Numbered from the stretch's first letter, positions 1 to 6,126 are shown. The stretch: DNA of 9,312 nt from JACRPI01 sp964385055 (GCA_964385055.1 CAYLMH010000049.1:1-9312), one strand, 5' to 3'. A program made the numbers and translations. Notes: generated by a model not told the origin, from the letters alone.

Positions 1-215
1 ATGGCAGATGTTATGTGTGCAAGGAGCACACAGACATTTTTTGTGATTTCTGTAGAAGATATGTCTGTCGTGATCATCGCATAGATAGAGACAAAAAGAC
101 AGTGTTTTGTGAAAAGTGTGAGAAAGAAGGAAAGCCGCCAGTGCATAGCAAGCGAACGCGTGGCAATCCAGAGTTCGCGGATCCATTTACTGCGTCAAAA
201 GGATATGAGATGTGA
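1..215 (+). CDS. Cys/His-rich zinc-binding protein, 5' end outside window (partial)
   Basis: The first possible start in this frame is a GTG at 15, but the frame is open back to base 3, and the four upstream codons (G-R-C-Y) add another cysteine that fits the motif. The gene therefore probably begins outside the window. The visible part reads C-x2-C-x2-H-x4-C-x2-C-x4-C-x2-H, followed by a further C-x2-C (FCEKC). Such spacing suits two or more zinc-binding sites and recalls B-box, AN1 or zinc-ribbon-like fingers, although no single family is matched exactly. The last 25 residues are polar and unstructured (KPPVHSKRTRGNPEFADPF) and the frame ends in TGA. The role is unknown; small zinc-finger proteins of this sort may bind nucleic acid or protein partners. 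The methyltransferase gene on the same strand starts 33 bases later with its own TATA box, so the two are not necessarily co-transcribed. Confidence 0.7.
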   Translation, partial: GRCYVCKEHTDIFCDFCRRYVCRDHRIDRDKKTVFCEKCEKEGKPPVHSKRTRGNPEFADPFTASKGYEM

Positions 216-220
216 ACTTT

Positions 221-228
221 TTTATATC
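221..228 (+). promoter_or_regulatory. TATA box of methyltransferase gene
   Basis: TTTATATC lies 21-28 bases before the ATG at 249, just after the stop of the zinc-finger gene. In archaea transcription starts about 25 bases downstream of the TATA box, so the mRNA would begin at or next to the start codon (leaderless). There is no Shine-Dalgarno sequence before the ATG, which agrees. Confidence 0.6.
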
Positions 229-248
229 CTCTTAGTTCTTATTACTGT

Positions 249-977
249 ATGAAATATGAAAAATTTGATAAATACGATAAAGGAAAGTATTGGCAAGCAT
301 ATTTTGAAAAAGATAAAGAATTCTATAATGCAATTAAAAAGCATATGGCTGTCGAATTAAAAAAGAAGGAAACTATTGGGATAGATATAGGTGCAGGGCC
401 AGGCATTGGTGCTCGCCTTGCGTTTTCATTGAATCTAAACACAAAATTGGTAGGCTATGAGCCTTCTGCTACATGGAGAGATGGAAAAAAGCTTGCTGAT
501 GAAATTGCGAGAGCAAAGACAGCAATGAAGTATATTTCTTTAAACAGAGCCATCCAGAAGATTAAAAATCCAAAAGTACCTGCACTCGATTACATCCTCG
601 TTTTGCGAGCAGCGCATGAAATCGCAGCATCACTAGGATCTAAAGGAAAATTTTTCAGAGAAATGAAACAGGTGAGTAGGGGATTAAAAGAAGGAGGGGT
701 GCTTATTGTTGCAGAACCTCAATTCAAGGATGCAAAGATAAGATCATCGCTTCTGAAAAAAGTGCAAGAGTATCAGCAACAAAAAATAGGGCACAGCCAT
801 ATTCCTTCGGATTATATTCCTAAAGAAAAGATGAAACAAATATTCTCGAAAATAGGATTGAGACTTACAAAAGAAACAAGTATGCCAGACAAAAGACTAA
901 ATATATACCTCAAAAAACAAGGAATAAACAGAGAAAGTCCAATTTTTTTCTATATTCAAACGTATAAAAAAGAATAA
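249..977 (+). CDS. Class I SAM-dependent methyltransferase
   Basis: This 242-residue protein has the Rossmann methyltransferase layout. An N-terminal helical part (YWQAYFEKDKEFYNAI) is followed by the SAM-binding motif I, IGIDIGAGPGIGARLA, near residues 43-58. An acidic residue sits at the end of the second strand (VGYEPS, E71), where it would contact the ribose of SAM. Then come a strand and loop DYILVLRAAHEI (114-125) and the late motif LKEGGVLIVAEPQF (146-159), typical of the region after the fourth strand. The C-terminal third, with GHSHIPSDYIPKEKMKQIF, resembles the cap region of small-molecule or RNA methyltransferases of the Methyltransf_11/25/31 type. The substrate cannot be told. The start at 249 fits a leaderless mRNA from the TATA box at 221-228. 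The gene ends in TAA only 4 bases from the stop of the convergent TIM-barrel gene. Confidence 0.85.
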   Translation: MKYEKFDKYDKGKYWQAYFEKDKEFYNAIKKHMAVELKKKETIGIDIGAGPGIGARLAFSLNLNTKLVGYEPSATWRDGKKLADEIARAKTAMKYISLNRAIQKIKNPKVPALDYILVLRAAHEIAASLGSKGKFFREMKQVSRGLKEGGVLIVAEPQFKDAKIRSSLLKKVQEYQQQKIGHSHIPSDYIPKEKMKQIFSKIGLRLTKETSMPDKRLNIYLKKQGINRESPIFFYIQTYKKE

Positions 978-981
978 TCTC

Positions 982-1680
982 CTACTCCAACGGCACTTGA
1001 CTCCACAATTGCCAATCATTGCTTGGAGAGTACGAACCAAAAATAAAATATGGACTCTGCATTTGATTCAAGTAGCCAAACTGCACATCTTGCCATGCAC
1101 GTGATGGTGCGCCGATGGCAAATCCGCTTCCCACGTTTGTTCCCAAGTGTCGCCAGGATGCAGTGAGTTGTCTGCCAGGATCTACTCTGTTTTCTTCCCA
1201 TCCTTCAGAAATCATTGTTCCTTTGTATCCTTTGCTTTTCAAATATTCTAATGTCCACTTGACAGGCAAATTCCCTTGTCCAATAGGGAGGTGGTGGTGC
1301 CCTGCGCCGAATGCGTCAACTGCGTGGATGTGTCCGATAATACCGGATTTCTCTAACTTCTTAACCTGTTCTTGATACCAGCCATCAAATCGTTTTTTTC
1401 GTTGATCCACAGTTTCTCCTTGAAGGGGCTGGAAGTGCGCCCACCACATACCAAGGTGCTGCGTATCAAAGGTTGCTTTGATGTGTCGATCTGCGTATTT
1501 CTTTGCTTCGTGTTCATTTAAGCCACGATAGTGCGGATTAGTAACCATCTTAAGATTTCCCTGTTCATCTCGCTCTTCATGCGGGCTTGCGATTTTTTTT
1601 TTGCTCAAAAGTTCAACCATTTTTCTTCGCGCTTCAGTTACAAGTTCAATCAATTCCTCAGGATGTGTTCCATATCCCAT
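982..1680 (-). CDS. C-terminal half of a split metal-dependent TIM-barrel protein (AP-endonuclease-2 / xylose-isomerase-like)
   Basis: This 232-residue open frame is exactly in phase with the 476-residue frame upstream and is separated from it by one TAA and five sense codons (NLFPE). It contains the second half of the endonuclease IV / xylose-isomerase-like metal site in the expected order. FDTQH (D72, H75) matches the D..H pair, GHIHAVDAF (H117, H119, D122) and HHHLPIGQG (H128-H130, G134-G136) match the next cluster, and ISEGWEE (E159) matches the last glutamate. The ATG at 1680 is the only start-like codon after the stop, but there is no Shine-Dalgarno sequence or nearby TATA box, so independent translation is doubtful. 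Alone it lacks the first barrel strands and should not fold as a full enzyme. It is either the distal part of a gene with a nonsense change, a read-through product or a sequencing error. Whether the enzyme acts on sugars or DNA is unknown. Stop codon TAG. Confidence 0.75.
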   Translation of the reverse strand: MGYGTHPEELIELVTEARRKMVELLSKKKIASPHEERDEQGNLKMVTNPHYRGLNEHEAKKYADRHIKATFDTQHLGMWWAHFQPLQGETVDQRKKRFDGWYQEQVKKLEKSGIIGHIHAVDAFGAGHHHLPIGQGNLPVKWTLEYLKSKGYKGTMISEGWEENRVDPGRQLTASWRHLGTNVGSGFAIGAPSRAWQDVQFGYLNQMQSPYFIFGSYSPSNDWQLWSQVPLE

Positions 1681-1695
1681 TTCAGGGAAAAGATT

Positions 1696-1698
1696 TTA
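1696..1698 (-). other. In-frame ochre (TAA) interrupting the TIM-barrel gene
   Basis: The reading frame is the same on both sides: 3126 minus 1680 is 1446, divisible by three. The codons around the stop read GTT GCT CCT TAA AAT CTT TTC CCT GAA ATG. In this fold the strand ending here normally carries a metal-binding glutamate in an EN-type motif, so the original codon was plausibly GAA, one base from TAA. Genuine genes here (methyltransferase, phosphatase) also end in TAA, so general recoding of TAA is unlikely. Confidence 0.8.
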
Positions 1699-3126
1699 AG
1701 GAGCAACGAAAACATCGCGCTTAGAATTGGGGTTGTATTTTGTCTGTTCCATTGCCATGATGCCTGCTTGCGCGTAGCTCATAGATGTTTTATCTTTTGC
1801 GTAGCGGATAACAGGCATGACGTGTTTGAGTGTTTCTTTATATTGTTCAGCGTTCGCGTCTGCAGAAGCAGATGCTTCGTGGGTGTATTTCATTTGACGT
1901 TCGACGTCAACAAGCGCGTCTTTGATAATGTCTGTTGGTAATCGCTTTTCTCCTCCAACGAATTGTTGTGTTGCTCTACTTGCAGCATACCGACGAACTT
2001 TTTCATCATTTTCCATGATTTTCCAAAGTTCTTCTTTCGGAAGCTGTTCCTCAAGCTTTTCATAATACTTGAGTGCTTTGTTGAGTTCTCGAAATGCATC
2101 AACATAATCATCATACATTCGTCCGTGATAGAGCGAACTACCCTTTGCTTGAAGAATCTGCTGTTCCATTTGTTTTCGAAAGAAAATTTCTTCAGGAGTC
2201 CAAGGCACTTCTCGTCCAAACTGGTCTTTTCTCTTTTCATAGCGTTGATTCCACTGTTTTGCTTTCTCCAGATAATAATCCCATGTTCGTCGTTCAGTCT
2301 TGAATTCAACTAGTTCAGGGTCCCATTCAGGAACACGTTTCGCAAGATCCTCCATTTTTGTCTCTTCAAGAAAATTCCCATTAAGATCGATATATTCTTC
2401 ATACCCTTTTGCAGGATTAAATTTTGTCTTAAACTTTGGTTCATACAACGTCTGACTCTTTCGAACTTCTGTGACAAGTTTTCCTGTTCGATCATCAACC
2501 ATGTACAAAACCTGTCTGCCTGGTTCTTCTTCATACGACAAAAATTGTTTGACACCAGGAGCGATTTCCCTGTTCCATGAAGCAGAAGAAATATCACGCT
2601 GTGCTTCACCTGTGTGGACAACAACAGCGCCCGCGTTGACGTCAGCGGCGAAGGTGATTGCTTTTTTGACTTCTTCCATGCTTCGATGTCTGAACTCATC
2701 GTTAAAGCCACGTTCCTGATAATTGTAGCCAGAAAGATTCCCTACAGTATTAGGTGGAGTGTGGACGCTGGTATAACTCACGGAGTTTGCGCGGGCAAGT
2801 TCGCGGAGTGCTTGTCGAGCTTCATGACCGTATCCTTCTGCGCCGCCAGGTTCTCCTCCTCCCTGAATTGTCGCGAGTTCAATGCTGCCTGCACCAATAC
2901 GGATTGCTTGAGAAGCGGTTTGAATAAGGCTGCCGAATCTGCTTCCTTCTGTAACTGATGTACCAAGTTCATTAACCGAGATTCGAGCAGTTTGTGTTCC
3001 TTCAATATCAGGAGAATGTCCTCCGCCATGACCAGAAGCTTCGCCGATGTACGAGTCTGCGACACTTGAATCAGTAAGAGAATGATAATCCCGTGTGGGT
3101 CCAAAATAGCCGCTTCCGAAGAACAT
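1696..3126 (-). CDS. N-terminal half of a split metal-dependent TIM-barrel protein with a large helical insertion
   Basis: This is 476 residues from a well-placed ATG at 3126 with a TATA box 22-29 bases upstream. Residues 1-65 are Gly/Ser-rich and look flexible. The barrel begins around IRIGAGSIELATIQGG (76-90). SVHTPPN (H122) and AGAVVVHTGEA (H171) match the first two metal-binding histidines of the endonuclease IV superfamily (AP_endonuc_2). Between H171 and the next expected barrel strand are about 240 residues rich in charged helices (for example LVEFKTERRTWDYYLEKAKQW and ALKYYEKLEEQL), far more than a usual family member carries there. After VMPVIRYAKDK and DVFVAP the frame stops at TAA (1698-1696). 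Read through, the protein would be 714 codons long and the sequence continues smoothly as DVFVAP-stop-NLFPEMGYGTHPEEL. The substrate is unknown. Close relatives in DPANN genomes would be expected as single uninterrupted proteins, which is an inference. Confidence 0.75.
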   Translation of the reverse strand: MFFGSGYFGPTRDYHSLTDSSVADSYIGEASGHGGGHSPDIEGTQTARISVNELGTSVTEGSRFGSLIQTASQAIRIGAGSIELATIQGGGEPGGAEGYGHEARQALRELARANSVSYTSVHTPPNTVGNLSGYNYQERGFNDEFRHRSMEEVKKAITFAADVNAGAVVVHTGEAQRDISSASWNREIAPGVKQFLSYEEEPGRQVLYMVDDRTGKLVTEVRKSQTLYEPKFKTKFNPAKGYEEYIDLNGNFLEETKMEDLAKRVPEWDPELVEFKTERRTWDYYLEKAKQWNQRYEKRKDQFGREVPWTPEEIFFRKQMEQQILQAKGSSLYHGRMYDDYVDAFRELNKALKYYEKLEEQLPKEELWKIMENDEKVRRYAASRATQQFVGGEKRLPTDIIKDALVDVERQMKYTHEASASADANAEQYKETLKHVMPVIRYAKDKTSMSYAQAGIMAMEQTKYNPNSKRDVFVAP

Positions 3127-3147
3127 AGATCTTTTCTAGAAAAAGAG

Positions 3148-3155
3148 ATATTTAA
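3148..3155 (-). promoter_or_regulatory. TATA box of TIM-barrel gene
   Basis: On the minus strand the sequence reads TTAAATAT, 22-29 bases before the ATG at 3126. This predicts a leaderless mRNA and supports that ATG as the true start. It lies between the stop of the yjjX-like gene and the TIM-barrel start, so the latter has its own promoter. Confidence 0.6.
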
Positions 3156-3181
3156 TGGTTTTGGTTCTTAGAGGAAACAGG

Positions 3182-3772
3182 TCACTCTCTATACATTTCA
3201 ACATTTTCAGAAGGAATTAATGCTCGTCGGACAGCGTCTGCTATTTCTTGGCTTCGTTGAACTCTCGCATTGGTGAGCAAATGAACACATCCTTGTTCTT
3301 CACCTATTTTTGGAGAAGTAGTAAATCCGCATCTCTTATATGCTTCACTAATATCCACATGTTCTCGGAGAACACAATCTATAACTGCTTTTGGATGTTC
3401 AAATCCTGCAGATGAACCAAATAAATATGTATCTCCATCATATATGGTGCAAATTGTTTTTTCTTCATAACGCGGACTTCCATCAGGGTGAACGAGAAGG
3501 GGAATCTCAAGGAGTCCAGCTTCAATACCAATTCCAAAGCGGCAATCACCCTCAGCTTTACCTGCAGTGAATGCTCCTGATGCTCTGTTTATTGCTCCTC
3601 TCGTTGTTTCTTCCATTCCGAAAGGTTGGTCACGAACTCGAGAAGCAATATTGTATCCTCTAATCTCATCAGAAACAAAAGAAGGATAACAGTCTACATG
3701 ACGTTCACCATAAATAGCTCTATGTACTGCTTCTACTTTTGTTCTATTCTTTGATCCAACTGCAATAATCAT
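3182..3772 (-). CDS. yjjX: Inosine/xanthosine triphosphatase (YjjX/DUF84 family)
   Basis: A 196-residue protein, close to the usual family length of about 170-190. It opens with IIAVGSKNRTKVEAV (2-16), the typical nucleotide-binding start of this family and of the related ITPases. It continues with DQPFGMEETTRGAINRA (48-64), a hallmark of YjjX/DUF84, and the loop FGIGIEAGL (79-87). The C-terminal part KIGEEQGCVHLLTNARVQR (155-173) corresponds to the conserved late G-x-LT-x-R region. Known members hydrolyse inosine and xanthosine triphosphate to the monophosphates, cleansing the nucleotide pool of deaminated purines in the cytoplasm. ATG at 3772 is preceded by a TATA box at 3795-3802, giving a leaderless mRNA; the stop is TGA. 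The Cys-phosphatase gene just upstream ends 45 bases before this start. Assignment to the family is firm, exact substrate preference is inferred. Confidence 0.88.
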   Translation of the reverse strand: MIIAVGSKNRTKVEAVHRAIYGERHVDCYPSFVSDEIRGYNIASRVRDQPFGMEETTRGAINRASGAFTAGKAEGDCRFGIGIEAGLLEIPLLVHPDGSPRYEEKTICTIYDGDTYLFGSSAGFEHPKAVIDCVLREHVDISEAYKRCGFTTSPKIGEEQGCVHLLTNARVQRSQEIADAVRRALIPSENVEMYRE

Positions 3773-3794
3773 GAAAGAAGGGAAAAATCCACTC

Positions 3795-3802
3795 TTTAAA
3801 AA
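3795..3802 (-). promoter_or_regulatory. TATA box of yjjX-like gene
   Basis: Minus-strand TTTTTAAA lies 23-30 bases before the ATG at 3772, in the short gap after the upstream phosphatase gene. It indicates a separate, leaderless transcript. Confidence 0.55.
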
Positions 3803-3817
3803 TGTAAAGATTTTGCA

Positions 3818-4363
3818 TTATCTACTCATCATGGTACTCCCCACATCCATGAGTGTTCTGTACATATGCTGAGAAAGGAGTCTATATTTTGTTCTTAATC
3901 GTAAAGAATCAAATCCAAGATCAAAGAGGTCATTCATTGCAAGGGCGTAGGTTGGACTTCGGGTAGCGCCAACAGCACAGTGAACAACTAATGCGTCGAC
4001 AGAACGATAATATTTTTCAAAATCATAAATCATCCTTCGTGCAGTTCCTACATCAAAAAGTTCTTTAGTGTCGGCTATCCAGTCTAATGATCTAAATAAC
4101 CTTGAAGCGCGTTCTTCTCCTTGATAATCTCCAAGTGAAGCAACGCAAAATTGATTGATAGAACAAACATTTGGTGAAAGAGATTCATCAATATCCCCAT
4201 CAGCAACAGACCCATAATCAAGAACAACAGTATAGAAGGGTGATTGTTGCAATGGAGGGCAAGGGTGCTCTGGTGTTCCTTCAAGGCGAACAACTAATGT
4301 AGGGCGATCAGGAATATGTGTAGCTGCCTTATGTTCGTTAAAAATGTAAAGTTTCTCAATCAT
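3818..4363 (-). CDS. Cys-based protein phosphatase (PTP/dual-specificity-like, HCX5R)
   Basis: A 181-residue protein whose clear feature is VVHCAVGATRSPTYALAM at 126-143. This is the HCX5R phosphate-binding loop of cysteine phosphatases, with nucleophile C129, phosphate-binding R135 and the following S136. The helix after the loop and the preceding hydrophobic strand (VDALVVHC) fit the fold. The N-terminal half (VVRLEGTPEHPCPPLQ, TVVLDYGSVADGD) resembles the predicted small protein-tyrosine-phosphatase-like proteins of prokaryotes (COG5350-like) more than classical PTPs. The general-acid aspartate cannot be picked with certainty. It may dephosphorylate proteins, nucleotides or other phosphoesters. 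No signal peptide or membrane span is visible, so it is probably cytoplasmic. The ATG at 4363 fits the TATA box at 4385-4393 and the stop is TAA. It is followed on the same strand by the nucleotide-pool enzyme, with separate promoters. Confidence 0.8.
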   Translation of the reverse strand: MIEKLYIFNEHKAATHIPDRPTLVVRLEGTPEHPCPPLQQSPFYTVVLDYGSVADGDIDESLSPNVCSINQFCVASLGDYQGEERASRLFRSLDWIADTKELFDVGTARRMIYDFEKYYRSVDALVVHCAVGATRSPTYALAMNDLFDLGFDSLRLRTKYRLLSQHMYRTLMDVGSTMMSR

Positions 4364-4384
4364 ATAACAAGGAATAGTGGTATC

Positions 4385-4393
4385 TTTTTAAAA
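4385..4393 (-). promoter_or_regulatory. TATA box of Cys-phosphatase gene
   Basis: Minus-strand TTTTAAAAA sits 22-30 bases upstream of the ATG at 4363, downstream of the T-tract that follows the lipoprotein gene. It predicts a leaderless mRNA. Confidence 0.55.
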
Positions 4394-4416
4394 GTAGCCA
4401 TGAAAGAAAAGATAAT

Positions 4417-4432
4417 AAAAAACAAAAAAAAA
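4417..4432 (-). terminator. T-tract terminator of acidic protein-lipoprotein operon
   Basis: Directly after the TAA of the lipoprotein gene the minus strand carries nine T, one G and six T. Runs of T in the non-template strand are the usual intrinsic termination signal of archaeal RNA polymerase. No stable hairpin precedes it. Confidence 0.6.
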
Positions 4433-4645
4433 TTAAATAATGTCTCCGTAATCATCTTCTTCATCATTGACAGAGAGATCTTCGTCAACAGTTTCGACAT
4501 CAGTTACATCATCAACTGTTTGTGTATCTGTCTCCTCAACAGCAGTATCTGTTGTTTCAGACGTTGTTTCTTCAACAGTTTCTGTTCCACATCCTGCGAC
4601 TAAAAGGAGCAAGATGAGAAAAAATGCAAGTGCGTATGATTTCAT
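4433..4645 (-). CDS. Small acidic lipoprotein
   Basis: A 70-residue protein with a short basic start (MK), a hydrophobic stretch (YALAFFLILLLLVA) and a lipobox VAGC with the cysteine at residue 19. It is thus probably exported, cleaved before C19 and lipid-anchored. The mature part is about 50 residues of Thr, Glu, Asp, Val and Ser, with no Lys, Arg or His after residue 2 and no recognisable domain. A role as a surface spacer, cation binder or partner of the neighbouring acidic protein is possible but unproven. The gene starts 11 bases after the TAG of the large acidic gene, with the Shine-Dalgarno-like GAGGGG (4652-4657) overlapping that stop. This close spacing, the lack of a TATA box and the similar acidic composition indicate one operon with the upstream gene. 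Confidence 0.75.
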   Translation of the reverse strand: MKSYALAFFLILLLLVAGCGTETVEETTSETTDTAVEETDTQTVDDVTDVETVDEDLSVNDEEDDYGDII

Positions 4646-4651
4646 TGTTTT

Positions 4652-4657
4652 CCCCTC
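4652..4657 (-). promoter_or_regulatory. Shine-Dalgarno site of lipoprotein gene
   Basis: Minus-strand GAGGGG is six bases before the ATG at 4645 and overlaps the upstream TAG by its first base. It is one of few clear ribosome sites in the window and marks an internal operon gene, in contrast to the leaderless first genes. Confidence 0.5.
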
Positions 4658-6036
4658 TATTGTTCTTCAGGTGATTCTTCATCATCTTCTGTATCTTCAG
4701 TGTCCTCTTCTTCAGCTGAATCTTCGTCTTCAGATTCATCGTCAGAGTTTTCTTCATCGGAATCTTCAGTTTCATCTTCACTGTCTTCTTCAGCATCATC
4801 GTCAGATTCCTCTGCTTCTTCTTGAGATTCTTCTTCAGTCTTTGCTGCATCTCGTGCATCTTGACGAGCTTGCTTTGCTTCATCACGGGAAGCTTTTATT
4901 TTTTCTCGCGCTTCATTGCGTGCAGTTTTTATCTCCTCACGTGCTTCATCACGAGCAGCTTTAATCTCTTCTCGTGCTTCCTCACGTGCTGCTTTCACTT
5001 CTTCGCGTGCAGCTTTTCGTGATTCTTTGACATCTTCACGCATGTCTTTTGCAAGTTCTTTTGCTTCTTTGACAAGTTCGCGTGCTTCTTCAGCAAGATT
5101 TTTTACTTCTTCTTTGTCAAAGTCAGATGCAGCAACTGCAATTTCATCAGCGATTGCTTCAAGCTGTGCAATAATTTCATTAAGTTCTGCAGAACCTTCT
5201 GCGTCACCATAACGGTCAGCGAGTTTTTGAAGATTGTTTAATCGCGCAAGAACAACAGTGGATTTTGCGTGTGCGTAACCGCTTCGCGCTTCTCCCCAGG
5301 ATTCTTTTGCTTCATCATCTTCTGTAGATTCTTCTTTGTAATCTCCAACTGCTTCAATAACAGCGCTCACTTCAACATCATTTTCTTCAAATAATGTTTT
5401 TGCTTCTTCACGTGCATTTTGGATAATAGTAAGTACTTCCTGATGTACTGCTGCAAAGTCGCTTTCAGGTGTTAAGCTGTCACGAAGTGCTTCAAGTTCA
5501 GCTTTGTATGCTTCAATAGCGTTGGTATCAACGTCAGGGAAGTTTTCGTTTAAGTATGCGATAACTCCTTCTGCTGTTAAGATTTTTTCTGTCATAAAAT
5601 AGTATGCGCGTGCATATTCTGTTTCAGCATGTGCTTCCTGCATTGCAGTAACGTCTGCTTCAACATCTTCGAGTTCTAATTCTTCAGCTTCTTCTTCAGT
5701 GATTGTTTCTTCGCTTTCGGTTGAATCTTCAGATGCGGTATCTTCTTCAGTTGTTTCTTCAGAATCGTCAGTTTCATCATCAGCTTCTTCGCTTTCTTGT
5801 TCAGAAGCATCAGTTTCAGTGTCTTCAGAATCTGTTTCTTCGGTAGATTCTTCACTATCATCGCTTTCTTCAGTTGTTTCATCTTCTGCTTCTTCAGTAG
5901 TTTCTTCATCGCTGCTGTCATCGGCAGTCTCTTCTGCGTCTTCAGTTTCTTGTCCTTCTTCTGCAGCAACGCTTACTGCAAAAAGAGAAAAGACAACAAG
6001 AAACACCATTAATAAAGAATACATTGTTTTGTTCAT
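4657..6036 (-). CDS. Secreted, highly acidic helical protein with 11-residue repeats
   Basis: Starting at the ATG at 6036 this is 459 residues. An upstream in-frame ATG at 6075 is rejected as the start because the TATA box (6081-6089) would place the RNA start near 6060. Starting at 6036 also puts the signal peptide MNKTMYSLLMVFLVVFSLFA at the very N-terminus, with cleavage near AVSVAA. Next come about 100 residues of Glu, Asp, Ser and Thr with no Lys, Arg or His. A mixed helical region follows (about 130-310, for example YARAYYFMTEKILTAEGVIAYL and STVVLARLNNLQKLADRYG). Then an Arg/Glu/Ala-rich 11-residue repeat runs from about 333 to 399, and a final acidic tail of about 55 residues. No C-terminal membrane anchor is seen, so the protein is secreted or held by partners. 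The middle resembles helical surface proteins frequent in DPANN archaea; no function is known. Stop TAG; operon with the lipoprotein gene. Confidence 0.8.
   Translation of the reverse strand: MNKTMYSLLMVFLVVFSLFAVSVAAEEGQETEDAEETADDSSDEETTEEAEDETTEESDDSEESTEETDSEDTETDASEQESEEADDETDDSEETTEEDTASEDSTESEETITEEEAEELELEDVEADVTAMQEAHAETEYARAYYFMTEKILTAEGVIAYLNENFPDVDTNAIEAYKAELEALRDSLTPESDFAAVHQEVLTIIQNAREEAKTLFEENDVEVSAVIEAVGDYKEESTEDDEAKESWGEARSGYAHAKSTVVLARLNNLQKLADRYGDAEGSAELNEIIAQLEAIADEIAVAASDFDKEEVKNLAEEARELVKEAKELAKDMREDVKESRKAAREEVKAAREEAREEIKAARDEAREEIKTARNEAREKIKASRDEAKQARQDARDAAKTEEESQEEAEESDDDAEEDSEDETEDSDEENSDDESEDEDSAEEEDTEDTEDDEESPEEQ
4840..5040 (-). repeat. 33-bp tandem repeat coding for an 11-residue (hendecad) helix
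   Basis: Within the acidic protein gene about six degenerate 33-base units code for variants of AREEAREEIKA (others are ARDEAREEIKT and ARNEAREKIKA). Alternating Arg/Lys and Glu spaced three to four residues apart, with Ala and Ile at regular positions, suits an 11/3 coiled coil or a stable single helix. The nucleotide units differ mainly at third codon positions, suggesting old duplications under protein-level selection. Confidence 0.7.
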
Positions 6037-6039
6037 GTT

Positions 6040-6048
6040 CTCATCCCC
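6040..6048 (-). promoter_or_regulatory. Purine-rich ribosome-binding-like site before acidic protein gene
   Basis: Minus-strand GGGGATGAG ends three bases before the ATG at 6036. It resembles the archaeal Shine-Dalgarno consensus only loosely. With a short leader of about 20-25 bases expected from the TATA position, it supports the start at 6036 over 6075. Confidence 0.35.
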
Positions 6049-6080
6049 GTTTTTCTTTGTATATCCCAAATACAAAGGTG

Positions 6081-6089
6081 TTTAAATAT
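6081..6089 (-). promoter_or_regulatory. TATA box of acidic protein-lipoprotein operon
   Basis: Minus-strand ATATTTAAA lies 45-53 bases before the ATG at 6036 but only 6-14 before the ATG at 6075. The expected RNA start near 6060 excludes the latter. This is the one first gene here with a predicted 5' leader. Confidence 0.55.
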
Positions 6090-6126
6090 TTTGTCAGTGC
6101 AAGAGAGGAATGCATGCAATGCATGG

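Noticed and set aside
1696..1698. Selenocysteine or pyrrolysine recoding of the in-frame stop
   Set aside because: The codon is TAA. Known archaeal recoding uses TGA (selenocysteine) or TAG (pyrrolysine), and the expected residue is a glutamate.
1890..2309. Open frame of 139 codons on the minus strand within the TIM-barrel gene
   Set aside because: It is an out-of-phase shadow of the real gene, with no promoter and a composition unlike a protein. The in-phase frame has superfamily motifs.
4916..5212. Plus-strand frame rich in Ser, Ala and Arg opposite the acidic gene
   Set aside because: It is the antisense of the hendecad repeat. Repetitive GAA/GCA/CGT codons leave the opposite strand stop-free by chance.
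6037..6075. Upstream ATG at 6075 as start of the acidic protein
   Set aside because: It would place 13 polar residues before the signal peptide and lies upstream of the RNA start predicted from the TATA box at 6081-6089.
5699..6085. Plus-strand Ser/Val-rich frame opposite the acidic N-terminal region
   Set aside because: It is the antisense of Glu/Asp/Ser/Thr codons, with no start signal. The minus-strand protein has a signal peptide and a promoter.
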